A stretch of DNA of 64,000 bases from an uncultured Chlorobiota bacterium (GCA_900696645.1 CAADGV010000007.1:310001-374000); one strand, 5' to 3'. Shown: positions 9,534-18,473, counted from the stretch's first letter. Notes: a model not told the origin generated them from the letters alone. A program made the numbers and translations.

Positions 9534-9772
9534 ACAAGCTCATTTTTCAAATCGGGGTTCTGGGTTTTTGCGTTGCCACGGTCATTTTTGGCGGAAGTGG
9601 CGGATCGGTGATGGAGATTGTTTCCCGATCGTTCATTGTTTTTGTCGGGATCGTGCTTGCCGCAACGGCAATTGTACTGGTTGGCGGGATGATGATCCAG
9701 AGGAATATCGTCGACTCCCAACCATCTGAAAAAGAGTCGACAACCCAGGTTCCGAACAACACGACAACATGA
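9530..9772 (+). CDS. Small two-span membrane protein between flhG and fliA
   Basis: 80 aa. Two hydrophobic segments (about 3-22 and 33-54) are separated by a Gly/Ser turn (GGSGGSVMEI), and a polar Ser/Thr/Asn-rich tail follows. I do not recognise a family. Four-base start/stop overlaps with both flhG and fliA show that it is a real, co-translated gene and not filler. A role in flagellar regulation or placement is inferred from position only. Confidence 0.75.
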   Translation: MNKLIFQIGVLGFCVATVIFGGSGGSVMEIVSRSFIVFVGIVLAATAIVLVGGMMIQRNIVDSQPSEKESTTQVPNNTTT

Positions 9773-10536
9773 ATACGGCGATGAACGAAACAGCGACTGA
9801 AACCTTATGGGAAGAATACTCCCGGACCCGGTCGCTTGATGTGAAACGAAAACTGGTCACGGAATACAGTGGCGTAGTGAAGTTTGTCGTCAGCAAGTTC
9901 CGCGGGTATTCCCGGCAGTCAACTGCGGTGATCAATGAAGAGGACCTGTTGCAGCTCGGAATGATCGGGCTCTTGGACTCGATCGACAGATTTGATCCCT
10001 CGCGGGGAGTGAAATTCGAGACGTATGCGATTACACGCATTCGCGGCACAGTACAGGATGAATTGCGGAAGCTCGACTGGGTGCCCCGTTCTGTACGAGA
10101 GAAAGTTCGCACACTCGACAAGGTAACACAAAAAATCGAATGCAATAACACACTCGCGGGCTCGACGAAACATATCGCGGAAGAACTGCAAATGTCCGTT
10201 GACGAGTATATCCACATGCTCCATGAAACACGAAGCGCTACCCCTGAAGCGATCACGTTCGGAGCAGGCACGGAAGAATCGTTGGAAAACAGCATCGCCG
10301 ATGATGATATCGATCCTGCGGAACGAATGGGCAACGAACAGGTAAAGGAAATGCTCGTGACTATTGTGGAGAACTTACCGTCGCAGGACAGGCTCGTGAT
10401 AGCGCTGTATTATTATGAAGAACTGACATTCAAGGAAATCGCCAATGTGCTGCGGCTTTCTGAGTCGAGAGTGTTTCAGAAACATGCGGCCATTCTCGAA
10501 CGATTGAGAAACAAGGTAAGCACGCTCGTGTCGTAA
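9769..10536 (+). CDS. fliA: Flagellar sigma factor FliA (sigma-28)
   Basis: 255 aa with the sigma-70 family regions: region 2 (LLQLGMIGLLDSIDRFDPSRGVKFETYAITRIRGTV across 62-97), the DELRKLDWVPRS segment typical of FliA/WhiG, region 3, and region 4 with the helix-turn-helix TFKEIANVLRLSESRVFQ. It directs late flagellar genes in most flagellates. No FlgM-like anti-sigma gene appears near it or near flgN. Initiation could be at 9769 or at the second ATG (9781). The 9769 ATG overlaps the previous stop. Confidence 0.94.
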   Translation: MNTAMNETATETLWEEYSRTRSLDVKRKLVTEYSGVVKFVVSKFRGYSRQSTAVINEEDLLQLGMIGLLDSIDRFDPSRGVKFETYAITRIRGTVQDELRKLDWVPRSVREKVRTLDKVTQKIECNNTLAGSTKHIAEELQMSVDEYIHMLHETRSATPEAITFGAGTEESLENSIADDDIDPAERMGNEQVKEMLVTIVENLPSQDRLVIALYYYEELTFKEIANVLRLSESRVFQKHAAILERLRNKVSTLVS

Positions 10537-10615
10537 CTCCGGGCCGCCCTTGATCAGATGCAACACATGAAAACGATATTCAGTCACAGACGTTGTACTG
10601 ACATTTAGGGACCAC

Positions 10616-11491
10616 ATGGCATCACCGCAATTTATACGGGACAAGGTACAAACCATCATTCAATTGCCGACACTTCCGGCTGTTGCCCAGGAGGTTGTGG
10701 AAATGGTTGAAAATCCCAAAACATCAGCCTCACGTCTGGGCAGAGTGATTGAAGCAGATCAGGCCCTGACGGGGAAGGTCTTGAAAATTGCCAACTCGGC
10801 ATTCTACGGCTTCCCGAAGCAGATCGCTACCGTGGACTTCGCGATTATCGTTCTCGGGTTTGATGCACTGAAGGAGATTGTCATCAGTATTTCGCTCGTC
10901 AGCGCCCTGCAGAAAAAGGGCGACGCAACGTTCGATGCTCACCGGTTTTGGGATCACTCAATCTATAGCGGCGTAATTGCGCGCCGGCTCGCCCGTGATC
11001 TCGGCTACAGGGTCAGCGGCGAAGTGTTCGTTGGGGGGCTTCTCCATGACATGGGGATCTCAGCCTTGCACCAGTATTTTCGAAATGAGTACGATGAAAT
11101 TCAACAGCGGGCCGAATCTTCCGGTCTTCCCTTTATTGAAGCTGAACGCGAAGTCCTTGGCGTTACTCATGCCGATATAGGCGGCTGGCTTGCCGAGCGG
11201 TGGAACTTCCCCAATCATCTCGTCGAAGCGATCTTCAAACACCACGAGCCGCTGGAAGCGAAAGAGAATCCGGATCTTGTCAGCATTATCCATTGTGCAG
11301 ACGTGTTGGCAAATACTCTGTGCGGGTCGCCGATGCAGTACGAAGAGGGGTTGACATTCCACCCGGACGTGTTGCACAGGCTTCATCTCGACGATCCGGG
11401 ATTGCTTGACCGGTATGTCGAAAATTATCGTTCGATCATTGCATCGGATATTACACAATTCAAGAGTATGTTCGGTGCTGCGCGAGACTAA
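10616..11491 (+). CDS. HDOD domain signalling protein
   Basis: 291 aa. An HDOD domain spans about 10-205: it opens with QLPTLPAVAQEVVEMVENP, continues with ADQALTGKVLKIANSAFYG, and keeps the GGLLHDMG and LGVTHADIGGWLAERWNFP segments. HDOD proteins are non-catalytic relatives of HD phosphohydrolases and often appear in flagellar, chemotaxis and c-di-GMP circuits. This copy lies between fliA and a histidine kinase, so a regulatory role in motility is likely but inferred. It starts after a 79-base gap, the first real gap in the flagellar cluster. Confidence 0.88.
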   Translation: MASPQFIRDKVQTIIQLPTLPAVAQEVVEMVENPKTSASRLGRVIEADQALTGKVLKIANSAFYGFPKQIATVDFAIIVLGFDALKEIVISISLVSALQKKGDATFDAHRFWDHSIYSGVIARRLARDLGYRVSGEVFVGGLLHDMGISALHQYFRNEYDEIQQRAESSGLPFIEAEREVLGVTHADIGGWLAERWNFPNHLVEAIFKHHEPLEAKENPDLVSIIHCADVLANTLCGSPMQYEEGLTFHPDVLHRLHLDDPGLLDRYVENYRSIIASDITQFKSMFGAARD

Positions 11492-11492
11492 T

Positions 11493-12875
11493 ATGAACCA
11501 TCCCTCACATCAAAAAGCCAGACTACGACGCAATCGCCTGCAGTTGCTTGACAATGCTGCTCCGCAGTTTGAATCGTTCATGGAGAGTCGCGAACAATAC
11601 ATTTCAGCGCTGGAAGAGACGATCGATCTGCTCAAACGCAATCATCTGCAGGCAACGGAAAACAATGCTGCTATCCGTACCTCGCTTGACGAAATGCTGG
11701 CAATGCAGCAACTCTCCAACAGTATCAGCACGGCATTGGAGCCGGAAGAGATTGTCGGAACGCTCGTGCATCTCACGCGGCAGGTTCTTCCTGTGCTTGA
11801 AATGAATGTGTTTCTGTTCGAGCGGGAATCGGGTTCTCTCTTGCCGTTTTCGAAGCGATCCTCACAGGAGTTCATCAACGTTGCCCGGAAGCAGGTTGAG
11901 GCGGGAATTGTGGATTGGGTGATAGCGGAACAACGGACAGCATTGTTTCCCGACCTTGATGTGATTGGCGCGGGTACGCAACAGAGAATTCTTGTGATCG
12001 TACCGCTCTTCATGCGCAACGAGGCACTTGGCGTCTTCATGATTCAGTCGCCGAAATCGCACGAGGAAATTTCAAACCATGACATCCAGCTCTTGAGCGT
12101 TTTGGCGCATCAGGCTGCGGTGGGTATCGAGAACTGGCGGACATTTGATCGCATTGTCTCATTGAACAAAGAGTTGAAGGAATCGCAGGCACAGACGATG
12201 CACGCCGCAAAGCTCGCTGCCATCGGCGAGTTGGCAGCGAGTATTGTGCATGAGATCAAGAATCCGATACAGGTTATTATGATGCACATGGAAATGGTGC
12301 AGCGCGGGAAGCCGCTTCCCGGATGGCACGACCTTCTTGCGCAGCAAGTCAAGCGTCTCTCGGAGATGACCCGGCGGCTGATGAACTTCGCCCGCAATGC
12401 TTCGGAAGAGCCGAGAATGGAAGAAATCAATGTGAATAGGGCTATAGAAGAAACCGTTGCCATGGTTCAGCATGAATACCGGAACTCGATGATAGAAATC
12501 ACTACTGCGTTGCGCCCTGATCTTCCTCCGGTAGTCGGTAACATCAACACGCTCCAGCAGGTGTTCCTTAATCTGTTAATCAATGCGCGGGATGCAATGC
12601 ACAAAGGCGGAATGATAACAATCTCGACAGAGTCTTCGGGGTTTCACGTGATTGCAAAGTTCGCCGATTCCGGAGCGGGGATTGACAAACACCATCTTGA
12701 CAAGATTTTTATGCCGTTTTTCACAACGAAGGGCGAAGGAAGCGGAACCGGCCTTGGCCTATCCATCTGCAGAAAAATCATCAGTGACCACAAAGGGGAA
12801 ATCAAAGTGGAGAGTGAAGTAGGGAAGGGGACGACATTCACGATATTTCTCCCTATGCGAAGGAGAGTTGTATGA
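11493..12875 (+). CDS. GAF-domain sensor histidine kinase in flagellar cluster
   Basis: 460 aa from ATG 11493; an open frame extends upstream to 11406 but that part lies in the HDOD gene. The order is a helical N-terminus (1-70), a GAF domain (about 75-215), a HisKA domain with H253 in VHEIKNPIQ, and an HATPase domain with the N box LLINARDAM and the glycine boxes DSGAGID and GSGTGLGLSICRK. There is no membrane span or signal peptide, so it is a cytosolic kinase of the FleS/FlrB type by layout. No partner response regulator is adjacent. Confidence 0.9.
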   Translation: MNHPSHQKARLRRNRLQLLDNAAPQFESFMESREQYISALEETIDLLKRNHLQATENNAAIRTSLDEMLAMQQLSNSISTALEPEEIVGTLVHLTRQVLPVLEMNVFLFERESGSLLPFSKRSSQEFINVARKQVEAGIVDWVIAEQRTALFPDLDVIGAGTQQRILVIVPLFMRNEALGVFMIQSPKSHEEISNHDIQLLSVLAHQAAVGIENWRTFDRIVSLNKELKESQAQTMHAAKLAAIGELAASIVHEIKNPIQVIMMHMEMVQRGKPLPGWHDLLAQQVKRLSEMTRRLMNFARNASEEPRMEEINVNRAIEETVAMVQHEYRNSMIEITTALRPDLPPVVGNINTLQQVFLNLLINARDAMHKGGMITISTESSGFHVIAKFADSGAGIDKHHLDKIFMPFFTTKGEGSGTGLGLSICRKIISDHKGEIKVESEVGKGTTFTIFLPMRRRVV

Positions 12876-13597
12876 GACGACTGCCGGTATTGGTAATTCT
12901 GCTTCTCGCGCCGTATGTAAGTATTGTGGCGCAATCGCATTCGCAACAAGCGAAACACGAGTCTTCAAGTCGTGCTGAAATCAAATCGCCGGCACGCACA
13001 AACTCGTCGCAGGTGGCGGAGAATGTTGTTCCGGTGATTGACATTAGAGCGTTGGCGATGCAGAGTCAGGAAGTGGCAACGAACAAGAATCCGGTGATGA
13101 GCATATCGGAGCAGGGCGCTTTTGGCCTGCGTACGGTTCCACTTGTTGTAGCTCTGTTCGTCTCGCTTGTAGGGACTGCGGCAATGATGTCCGCGATTGG
13201 CAGTCCGGTGTCGCGCAAGCGCCGCAAGCCGAGTACGAACATGCTCGAGAGGCGTGAAGTATCGGCCGTTGATGCGATTCTTGCACAGGCGAAACTCGTT
13301 CTTCAAGAGAAAACACAGGGATCCTCCGGGCGTCTCGGTTTCGAGTTCGGTGTAGTTGAAGCCGATGATTCGGCCCTTTCTCTCGCCAAGACATTCGGAC
13401 GGGGACAGGGAGAATTTCGTCTCTTGAGAAAACTCGAATCAGAGCGCCAGCCGTACGCATGGGAATCAAAACTCAAGTCCGCGCAGCAGAATCACCCTTC
13501 GGCCAAGAGACTTGGGGTTGGTAAGGGTGAAGTCCAACTTGTCGCGTCATTGCGAAGAATGGAAGAATCACAAATCCGGAAGGAGTCACGAACATGA
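12872..13597 (+). CDS. Flagellar-cluster membrane protein with duplicated helical motif
   Basis: 241 aa. There is a hydrophobic N-terminus ending in VAQS (signal peptide or anchor, 1-22), a polar Ser-rich stretch, a membrane span at about 88-110 followed by the basic stop-transfer SRKRRK, then a cytosolic tail. The tail contains two similar 18-residue stretches at 172-189 (AKTFGRGQGEFRLLRKLE) and 211-228 (AKRLGVGKGEVQLVASLR), pattern AKxxGxGxGExxLxxxL. I do not recognise a named family with certainty. Similar Gly-Arg-Gly-Glu helical motifs occur in poorly described membrane proteins of flagellar loci. It overlaps the kinase and flgF by four bases each. Confidence 0.8.
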   Translation: MRRLPVLVILLLAPYVSIVAQSHSQQAKHESSSRAEIKSPARTNSSQVAENVVPVIDIRALAMQSQEVATNKNPVMSISEQGAFGLRTVPLVVALFVSLVGTAAMMSAIGSPVSRKRRKPSTNMLERREVSAVDAILAQAKLVLQEKTQGSSGRLGFEFGVVEADDSALSLAKTFGRGQGEFRLLRKLESERQPYAWESKLKSAQQNHPSAKRLGVGKGEVQLVASLRRMEESQIRKESRT

Positions 13598-14340
13598 TTA
13601 AGGGACTGTATTCATCAAGCAATGGCATGCCACCCATGCTCGTGAAAATGGAAGTGCTGGCAAACAATCTTGCCAATATGAATGCAACAGGTTTCAAAAA
13701 GGACGGGATGTTTGTGGAGATGATGAAGGATTCCGGCGTTGCCCCCAACTCCTCGGCCGGCGAACTCACCACACAGCTGACCATTCAGAGGACAACGGAT
13801 TTCAGCGAAGGGTCATTGAAACAAACGCAAAACCCGCTTGATTTTGCATTGCAGGGTGAAGGCTATTTTGTTGTGCAGACTCCGCACGGCGAACGCTATA
13901 CGCGCAACGGCAACTTCACGCTCGGCCTTGACGGATCGTTGACAACGCGTGAAGGGTTTCCGGTTCTTAGTTCTGACGGGAAGATCACGCTTCCGAATAT
14001 TCAGCGAATAGTGCAAGAGAATGTAGTTGTGACTGAGTCAGGCGACATAATGATCGGAAAGGATCACGTAGGGAAAATGAGGATTGTTGAGTTCCGGGAT
14101 CAAGCGAAGTTGAAGAAGGAAGGCAGCGCCCTGTTTCGTTCTGATGAAGAGAACGATCCCGGGCTTATCGAAAAGGAATTTCCGGTTGTACGGCAGGGTT
14201 TCCTGGAAGAATCGAACGTTGACGGAATAGCGGAAATGATTGAGATGATAGAAATATCCCGCCATTTCGAATCCAATCAGAAGGCAATTGCTTCCCAGGA
14301 TTCCACGCTCGAAAAACTGATGGAAATGGGAAAACTCTGA
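13594..14340 (+). CDS. flgF: Flagellar rod protein FlgF
   Basis: 248 aa of the hook-basal body rod family. The N-terminal motif MEVLANNLANMNATGFKKD, the middle DFALQGEGYFVVQTP and the C-terminal helix with NVDGIAEMIEMIEISRHFESNQKAI are all present. It is assigned FlgF rather than FlgG because the next gene has the stronger FlgG features; paralogous FlgF/FlgG pairs are usual. The protein builds the rod that crosses the periplasm. It overlaps the preceding gene by four bases. Confidence 0.87.
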   Translation: MIKGLYSSSNGMPPMLVKMEVLANNLANMNATGFKKDGMFVEMMKDSGVAPNSSAGELTTQLTIQRTTDFSEGSLKQTQNPLDFALQGEGYFVVQTPHGERYTRNGNFTLGLDGSLTTREGFPVLSSDGKITLPNIQRIVQENVVVTESGDIMIGKDHVGKMRIVEFRDQAKLKKEGSALFRSDEENDPGLIEKEFPVVRQGFLEESNVDGIAEMIEMIEISRHFESNQKAIASQDSTLEKLMEMGKL

Positions 14341-14392
14341 TACCAACTTTGATTGAGAGCAGAACGAGTTTTAACAGACCAGAGAGGATAGT

Positions 14393-15181
14393 ATGAACAG
14401 AGCATTACGAACAGCATCTGCAGGGATGGGCGCCCAGCAATTAAACGTGGATACAATTGCGCACAATCTTGCCAACGTAAACACAACCGGCTTCAAGAAG
14501 TCGAGAGCGGAGTTTCAGGACTTGATGTATCAGACAATCAAGGCAAGCGGAGGCGCAAGCGGTAATGCGTTGCGGGAGACGAATGAAATTCAGGTCGGAA
14601 CCGGAACCGCCCCAATGGCAACGCAGAAAAGCTTCGTGCAGGGAGATTTGCAGGCGACAAGCAATCCGTTTGACATTTCCATTGTTGGCGAGGGCTTCTT
14701 CCAGATAAGAAAACCGGACGGGACAATTGCGTACACGCGGGACGGCTCATTCAAACTTTCATCAGACGGCACTCTTGTCACTTCGCTCGGTTATGTACTG
14801 GAGCCGGGCGTGTCGCTTTCGAGCGATGCGCAGAGTTTCTCAGTAAGTCGTGATGGTACAGTTGAAGTCAGCGATGGCTCCGGAGATACACCTGTCCGCG
14901 TTGCACAACTTGAATTGGCGAAATTCGTGAACGTGGCCGGATTGAAGGCAATCGGAAACAACCTGTTTGCTGAAACGCCCGCATCAGGTGCCCCGATGGT
15001 CGGGACTGCCGGAACAGAAGGCTTCGGCGAACTTCAGCAAGGATATCTTGAATCATCCAATGTGGATGTCGTTGAGGAGATGGTCAACATGATCGTTGCT
15101 CAACGGGCGTATGAAATCAATTCGAAGACGGTGAAAACAGTTGAAGATATGCTTCAAATCGCCAACAACTTGAAGCGGTAA
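14393..15181 (+). CDS. flgG: Flagellar distal rod protein FlgG
   Basis: 262 aa, the exact usual FlgG length. The start MNRALRTASAGMGAQQLNV leads into DTIAHNLANVNTTGFKKSR. The middle has FDISIVGEGFFQI and the C-terminus LESSNVDVVEEMVNMIVAQRAYEINSK. FlgG forms the distal rod that passes through the P and L rings. A 52-base gap with a good ribosome site (AGAGAGG) separates it from flgF. Confidence 0.96.
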   Translation: MNRALRTASAGMGAQQLNVDTIAHNLANVNTTGFKKSRAEFQDLMYQTIKASGGASGNALRETNEIQVGTGTAPMATQKSFVQGDLQATSNPFDISIVGEGFFQIRKPDGTIAYTRDGSFKLSSDGTLVTSLGYVLEPGVSLSSDAQSFSVSRDGTVEVSDGSGDTPVRVAQLELAKFVNVAGLKAIGNNLFAETPASGAPMVGTAGTEGFGELQQGYLESSNVDVVEEMVNMIVAQRAYEINSKTVKTVEDMLQIANNLKR

Positions 15182-15187
15182 CACACA

Positions 15188-15895
15188 GTGATTGTCATTA
15201 GCATCATACTGACATTGTTGTTGCCCGCAGATGCGCGAGAACGTTCTCTTGCAGAGCAGGAAATCAAGAAGGCGATTGAGCAATTTGTAAGCTCAAAATT
15301 GACCGCACAGTTAAGCGCTGAGGAAGCATTTTCTGTCGAGTTCCGGAACGTTCCTGTGAACATTTCAGTCATTGCAAACGGGGCAACGTTTCGGGTTGTT
15401 GATAAGGGTTCGATGCCGTTACGTAATAATGCGCTGCTTCCGGTGGAGGTCGTGCAAAATGGACGTGTTGAATATACGTTTCTTGTTTCGGTGAAGATTC
15501 GTCGGTTCGGCAAAGTCTTGATAGCATCGGACAAGATAGAAAAGGGGCAGTCCGGCGATTCCATCTCTGCAAGAACAGAACAAGTTGAGACAACAATGTT
15601 GACGGCAGATGTCATTGCTGACAAGGAAAAGCTCACAGGGAAGCGGGCAAAGCGTATCATCAAAGCCGGTTCAGTTCTGACGGAAAGCATGTTTGAGGGA
15701 GTCCCGACAGTAACACAGGGCAGCCCTGTAACACTCTCGGTGAAATCCAACAGTGTTGTGATTGGTGTGCAGGCAATTGCCCGTGAGGATGGAGCGAAGG
15801 GTGATATCATTGCGGTACAGAGAGTCGGATCGGGAAACAGATACACTGCCCGGGTTGTCGATGAAAAGACAGTTGAGTTGGTCAGTCAAAAATGA
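15188..15895 (+). CDS. flgA: P-ring assembly chaperone FlgA
   Basis: 235 aa from a GTG start 6 bases after flgG. A short hydrophobic signal (IVISIILTLLLPADA) precedes a variable domain and the C-terminal SAF-type region with RRIIKAGSVLTESMFEG, GSPVTLSVKSNSVVIGVQAIA and GDIIAVQRVGSGNRYTARV, the best conserved part of FlgA. It is a periplasmic chaperone for FlgI. The spacer and codon phase support the GTG start; no better ATG exists upstream. Confidence 0.9.
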   Translation: MIVISIILTLLLPADARERSLAEQEIKKAIEQFVSSKLTAQLSAEEAFSVEFRNVPVNISVIANGATFRVVDKGSMPLRNNALLPVEVVQNGRVEYTFLVSVKIRRFGKVLIASDKIEKGQSGDSISARTEQVETTMLTADVIADKEKLTGKRAKRIIKAGSVLTESMFEGVPTVTQGSPVTLSVKSNSVVIGVQAIAREDGAKGDIIAVQRVGSGNRYTARVVDEKTVELVSQK

Positions 15896-15905
15896 AAGTC
15901 GAATA

Positions 15906-16490
15906 ATGAAAACGAATACTCTGAAATATCTTGTCCTGTGTGGGATTGCCGGCGCAAGCACCGTCTTCGCCCAGGATATGCGCAATAACTTGAACCGTTC
16001 GCTATTCGCGGACCAGAAGGCCACACAGGTTGGTGATGCCGTGACGGTTCTGATTCTCGAAAGCACGAGCGCCGTCAACGACGCGAAAACCGAAACATCA
16101 CGCGGTAGCGACATATCCCTCTCAGCAAATGCGACTCTGCCGTCAGGTAGCGGCAAGAGTGTCAGTGGGGGAGTCGGAACGGGGAATCAGTTCAAGGGTG
16201 AAGGCTCGACTTCGAATCGCGGTTCAGTCCGGGCAAAGATCAGCGCACAAGTCGATTCTGTTCTCGCAAACGGGAATGTCATCATTAACGGGAGCCGCTC
16301 GATTACGATCAATGGGGAAGAACAGATTTTGAAGATCTCCGGCATTGTCCGTCCATCAGATATAATGCCTGATAACTCGGTCTACTCATTCAACATTGCC
16401 GATGCCAAGATTATGTTGCAAGGAGAAGGAAGCCTCACCAAGGTACAGGAGCCGGGTTGGCTGACGAAGATCTTTCATTGGTTGTTCTAA
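15906..16490 (+). CDS. flgH: Flagellar L-ring protein FlgH
   Basis: 194 aa from ATG 15906; the frame is open upstream but that part is flgA. FlgH features include the SLFADQKATQVGDAVTVLI segment, the VRAKISAQVDSVLANGN stretch and the SGIVRPSDIMPDNSVYS region. FlgH forms the outer-membrane bushing. Enteric FlgH is a lipoprotein, but here the signal peptide ends STVFAQ with no lipobox cysteine. The only early Cys (LVLCG) lacks the small residue expected before it, so this copy seems not to be lipidated. Confidence 0.92.
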   Translation: MKTNTLKYLVLCGIAGASTVFAQDMRNNLNRSLFADQKATQVGDAVTVLILESTSAVNDAKTETSRGSDISLSANATLPSGSGKSVSGGVGTGNQFKGEGSTSNRGSVRAKISAQVDSVLANGNVIINGSRSITINGEEQILKISGIVRPSDIMPDNSVYSFNIADAKIMLQGEGSLTKVQEPGWLTKIFHWLF

Positions 16491-16502
16491 GGAAGCTGAA
16501 TC

Positions 16503-17609
16503 ATGAAATCGAACCGTTTTCATATTATAGTTGCGGCTTTGCTGTTTGCAATCGGTACCTCCAACTCTGCGACGCGAATCAAAGATATCGCATACCTTCA
16601 GGGCGTACGCGGCAAGCAGATTATCGGCTACGGGCTGGTTGTCGGATTGAACGGCACAGGCGATACGCAGCGATCCACTTTCACACTTCAGTCCGTTACG
16701 AGCATGCTGAAACGGTTCGGGATTACCGTTCCGCAAACTGACTTGAGACTCCGCAATGTCGCTGCGGTGATGGTCACATCGACGATTCCCGGATTTGCAC
16801 GCGAGGGCGGAGTGATAGATGTAACCGTCTCATCGATGGGCGACGCAACAAACCTTCAGGGTGGAATTCTCTTGATGACTCCCCTTTCGGGAATTGACGG
16901 TGCAGTGTACGCAATGGCGCAGGGGCCGATCTCGGTAGGGGGAAGCGGCGTTCGTCAGAATGGGAACGAAGTTCGCCGCAATCATACTTCTGCGGGACGC
17001 ATTCCCGGCGGCGGGATTCTTGAACGGTCAGTCGTTACGGATTTCAGCACCGATTCAACGATAGCCCTTGTTCTGACGCAAGCGGATTTTACAACGGCAA
17101 ACAGAATTGCGGAGGAAGTTAATTCAAAATTCGGCAGCAGAATTGCAACAGCAAACGACGGCTCGACAATCTCCCTTACAATTCCGAACGAGTTCAAGAA
17201 TGATGGCCGGCTTGTCGAGTTTATTTCGCAAGTCGAACTTATCGAAATAACTCCCGACGTTGCCGCCAAGGTTGTTATTAACGAAAAGACCGGGACGATT
17301 GTCGTCGGCGGGGCGGTCAGTCTGCTTCCGGTAGCAATTTCGCATGGCAGCTTGAATATCGATATTCAGTCAACACCTGTCGTTTCTCAGCCGAACCCCT
17401 TTTCTCAGGGACAGACAGTGGTAACAAATCTGACAACGGTTTCGGCACAGATTGATTCATCCGTTGTCGTGGCTCTCGACGGGGCGGCAACCGTTCAGGA
17501 TGTTGCAAAGGCATTGAACATGCTGAAAGTCGGCGCTCGCGACATCATTGCCATCTTTCAGGCATTGAAAGAGGCGGGGGCGTTGAAAGCCGCATTGGTG
17601 ATTATATAG
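16503..17609 (+). CDS. flgI: Flagellar P-ring protein FlgI
   Basis: 368 aa, standard FlgI length, with a signal peptide (about 1-21) followed by ATRIKDIAYLQGVRGKQIIGYGLVVGLNGTGD, split here at residues 22-53 as the canonical FlgI opening. The rest (TSMLKRFGI, KNAAVV-like RNVAAVMVT, TPLSGIDGAVYAMAQGP) is also typical. It makes the periplasmic ring around the rod, chaperoned by FlgA two genes upstream. Together with flgH it proves that the cell has an outer membrane. Confidence 0.96.
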   Translation: MKSNRFHIIVAALLFAIGTSNSATRIKDIAYLQGVRGKQIIGYGLVVGLNGTGDTQRSTFTLQSVTSMLKRFGITVPQTDLRLRNVAAVMVTSTIPGFAREGGVIDVTVSSMGDATNLQGGILLMTPLSGIDGAVYAMAQGPISVGGSGVRQNGNEVRRNHTSAGRIPGGGILERSVVTDFSTDSTIALVLTQADFTTANRIAEEVNSKFGSRIATANDGSTISLTIPNEFKNDGRLVEFISQVELIEITPDVAAKVVINEKTGTIVVGGAVSLLPVAISHGSLNIDIQSTPVVSQPNPFSQGQTVVTNLTTVSAQIDSSVVVALDGAATVQDVAKALNMLKVGARDIIAIFQALKEAGALKAALVII

Positions 17610-17618
17610 GCCCAATTG

Positions 17619-18473
17619 ATGATTAGTGATCAGACCATAACGTCGTCTACTCCCCCGCAGAAAAGCGAAAAGCTCGATCACGCTCAAAAAGCCAAGCTTC
17701 AGAAGGCTGTTCGTGAGTTTGAGTCTGTATTTGTGGGGTATATGCTCAAGAGCATGAGGAACACCGTCGAAAAATCCGATAACTCTACGGATAGCTTCGG
17801 GGGCGACATGCTGGAGAGTATGTTTGATGTGGAATTGGCAAAGCACATCTCCAAAAACAGCAATCTCGGCATTGCAGACATGCTTTACAGAAAGATGACG
17901 GGGGAGAAGTTATCCCCGCCCGTATCCACAGCGGCTCAGAACATCACTAAGCCGTCGAAGAAGTTGGAACAACGTGTTGATTTCTCGAAAAACACTATAC
18001 CGGCAAAGAAGGCGCCGGGAATCAATTCCGCTTCAATCGTGAACAACAAGATGTCACTTGTTGACCGGCTGCGGAATTATGAGTCGTACGTCGCGGAAGC
18101 TTCAGAAAAATTCGGAGTAAAGGATAGTCTGATTAAAGCGGTCATTGCGGCGGAGTCTTCGGCACGGCCCGATGCGCAATCGCCGAAGAACGCAAAAGGA
18201 TTGATGCAATTGATTGATTCAACAGCCGCCGAAATGGGCGTAAAGAATGTGTGGGATCCGCGGGAGAACATTCTGGGCGGGGCGAAGTATCTCAAGCAGT
18301 TGCTCGAACGACATGATGGTGACGAGACTCTCGCTCTTGCGTCCTACAATGCAGGACCGGGAGCAGTGAAGAAGCATGGCGGTATTCCGCCGTTCAATGA
18401 GACGAAGCAGTATGTAGCCCGTGTAATTCGATTGATGAATGTATTCCAACAGCAGGAGGTAAACAATGAGTAA
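17619..18473 (+). CDS. flgJ: FlgJ-type rod protein fused to GH23 lytic transglycosylase
   Basis: 284 aa from ATG 17619; a TTG at 17616 would add one residue. Residues 20-95 form a FlgJ rod-binding domain (KAVREFESVFVGYMLKSMRN, FGGDMLESMFDVELAKHIS). After a Lys/Pro/Ser-rich linker, residues 150-284 form a lysozyme-like transglycosylase with the likely catalytic E179 (VIAAESS), NAKGLMQL (191-198) and ASYNAGPGAV (241-250). Proteobacterial FlgJ usually carries a GH73 glucosaminidase; here the muralytic domain is of the GH23 (Slt) type. It caps the rod and opens peptidoglycan for it. Confidence 0.88.
   Translation: MISDQTITSSTPPQKSEKLDHAQKAKLQKAVREFESVFVGYMLKSMRNTVEKSDNSTDSFGGDMLESMFDVELAKHISKNSNLGIADMLYRKMTGEKLSPPVSTAAQNITKPSKKLEQRVDFSKNTIPAKKAPGINSASIVNNKMSLVDRLRNYESYVAEASEKFGVKDSLIKAVIAAESSARPDAQSPKNAKGLMQLIDSTAAEMGVKNVWDPRENILGGAKYLKQLLERHDGDETLALASYNAGPGAVKKHGGIPPFNETKQYVARVIRLMNVFQQQEVNNE

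Noticed and set aside
12324-12342. TGGCACG...TTGC inside the GAF kinase gene as a sigma-54 promoter
   Set aside because: Spacing is two bases too long and the site is inside a gene with no matching downstream start.
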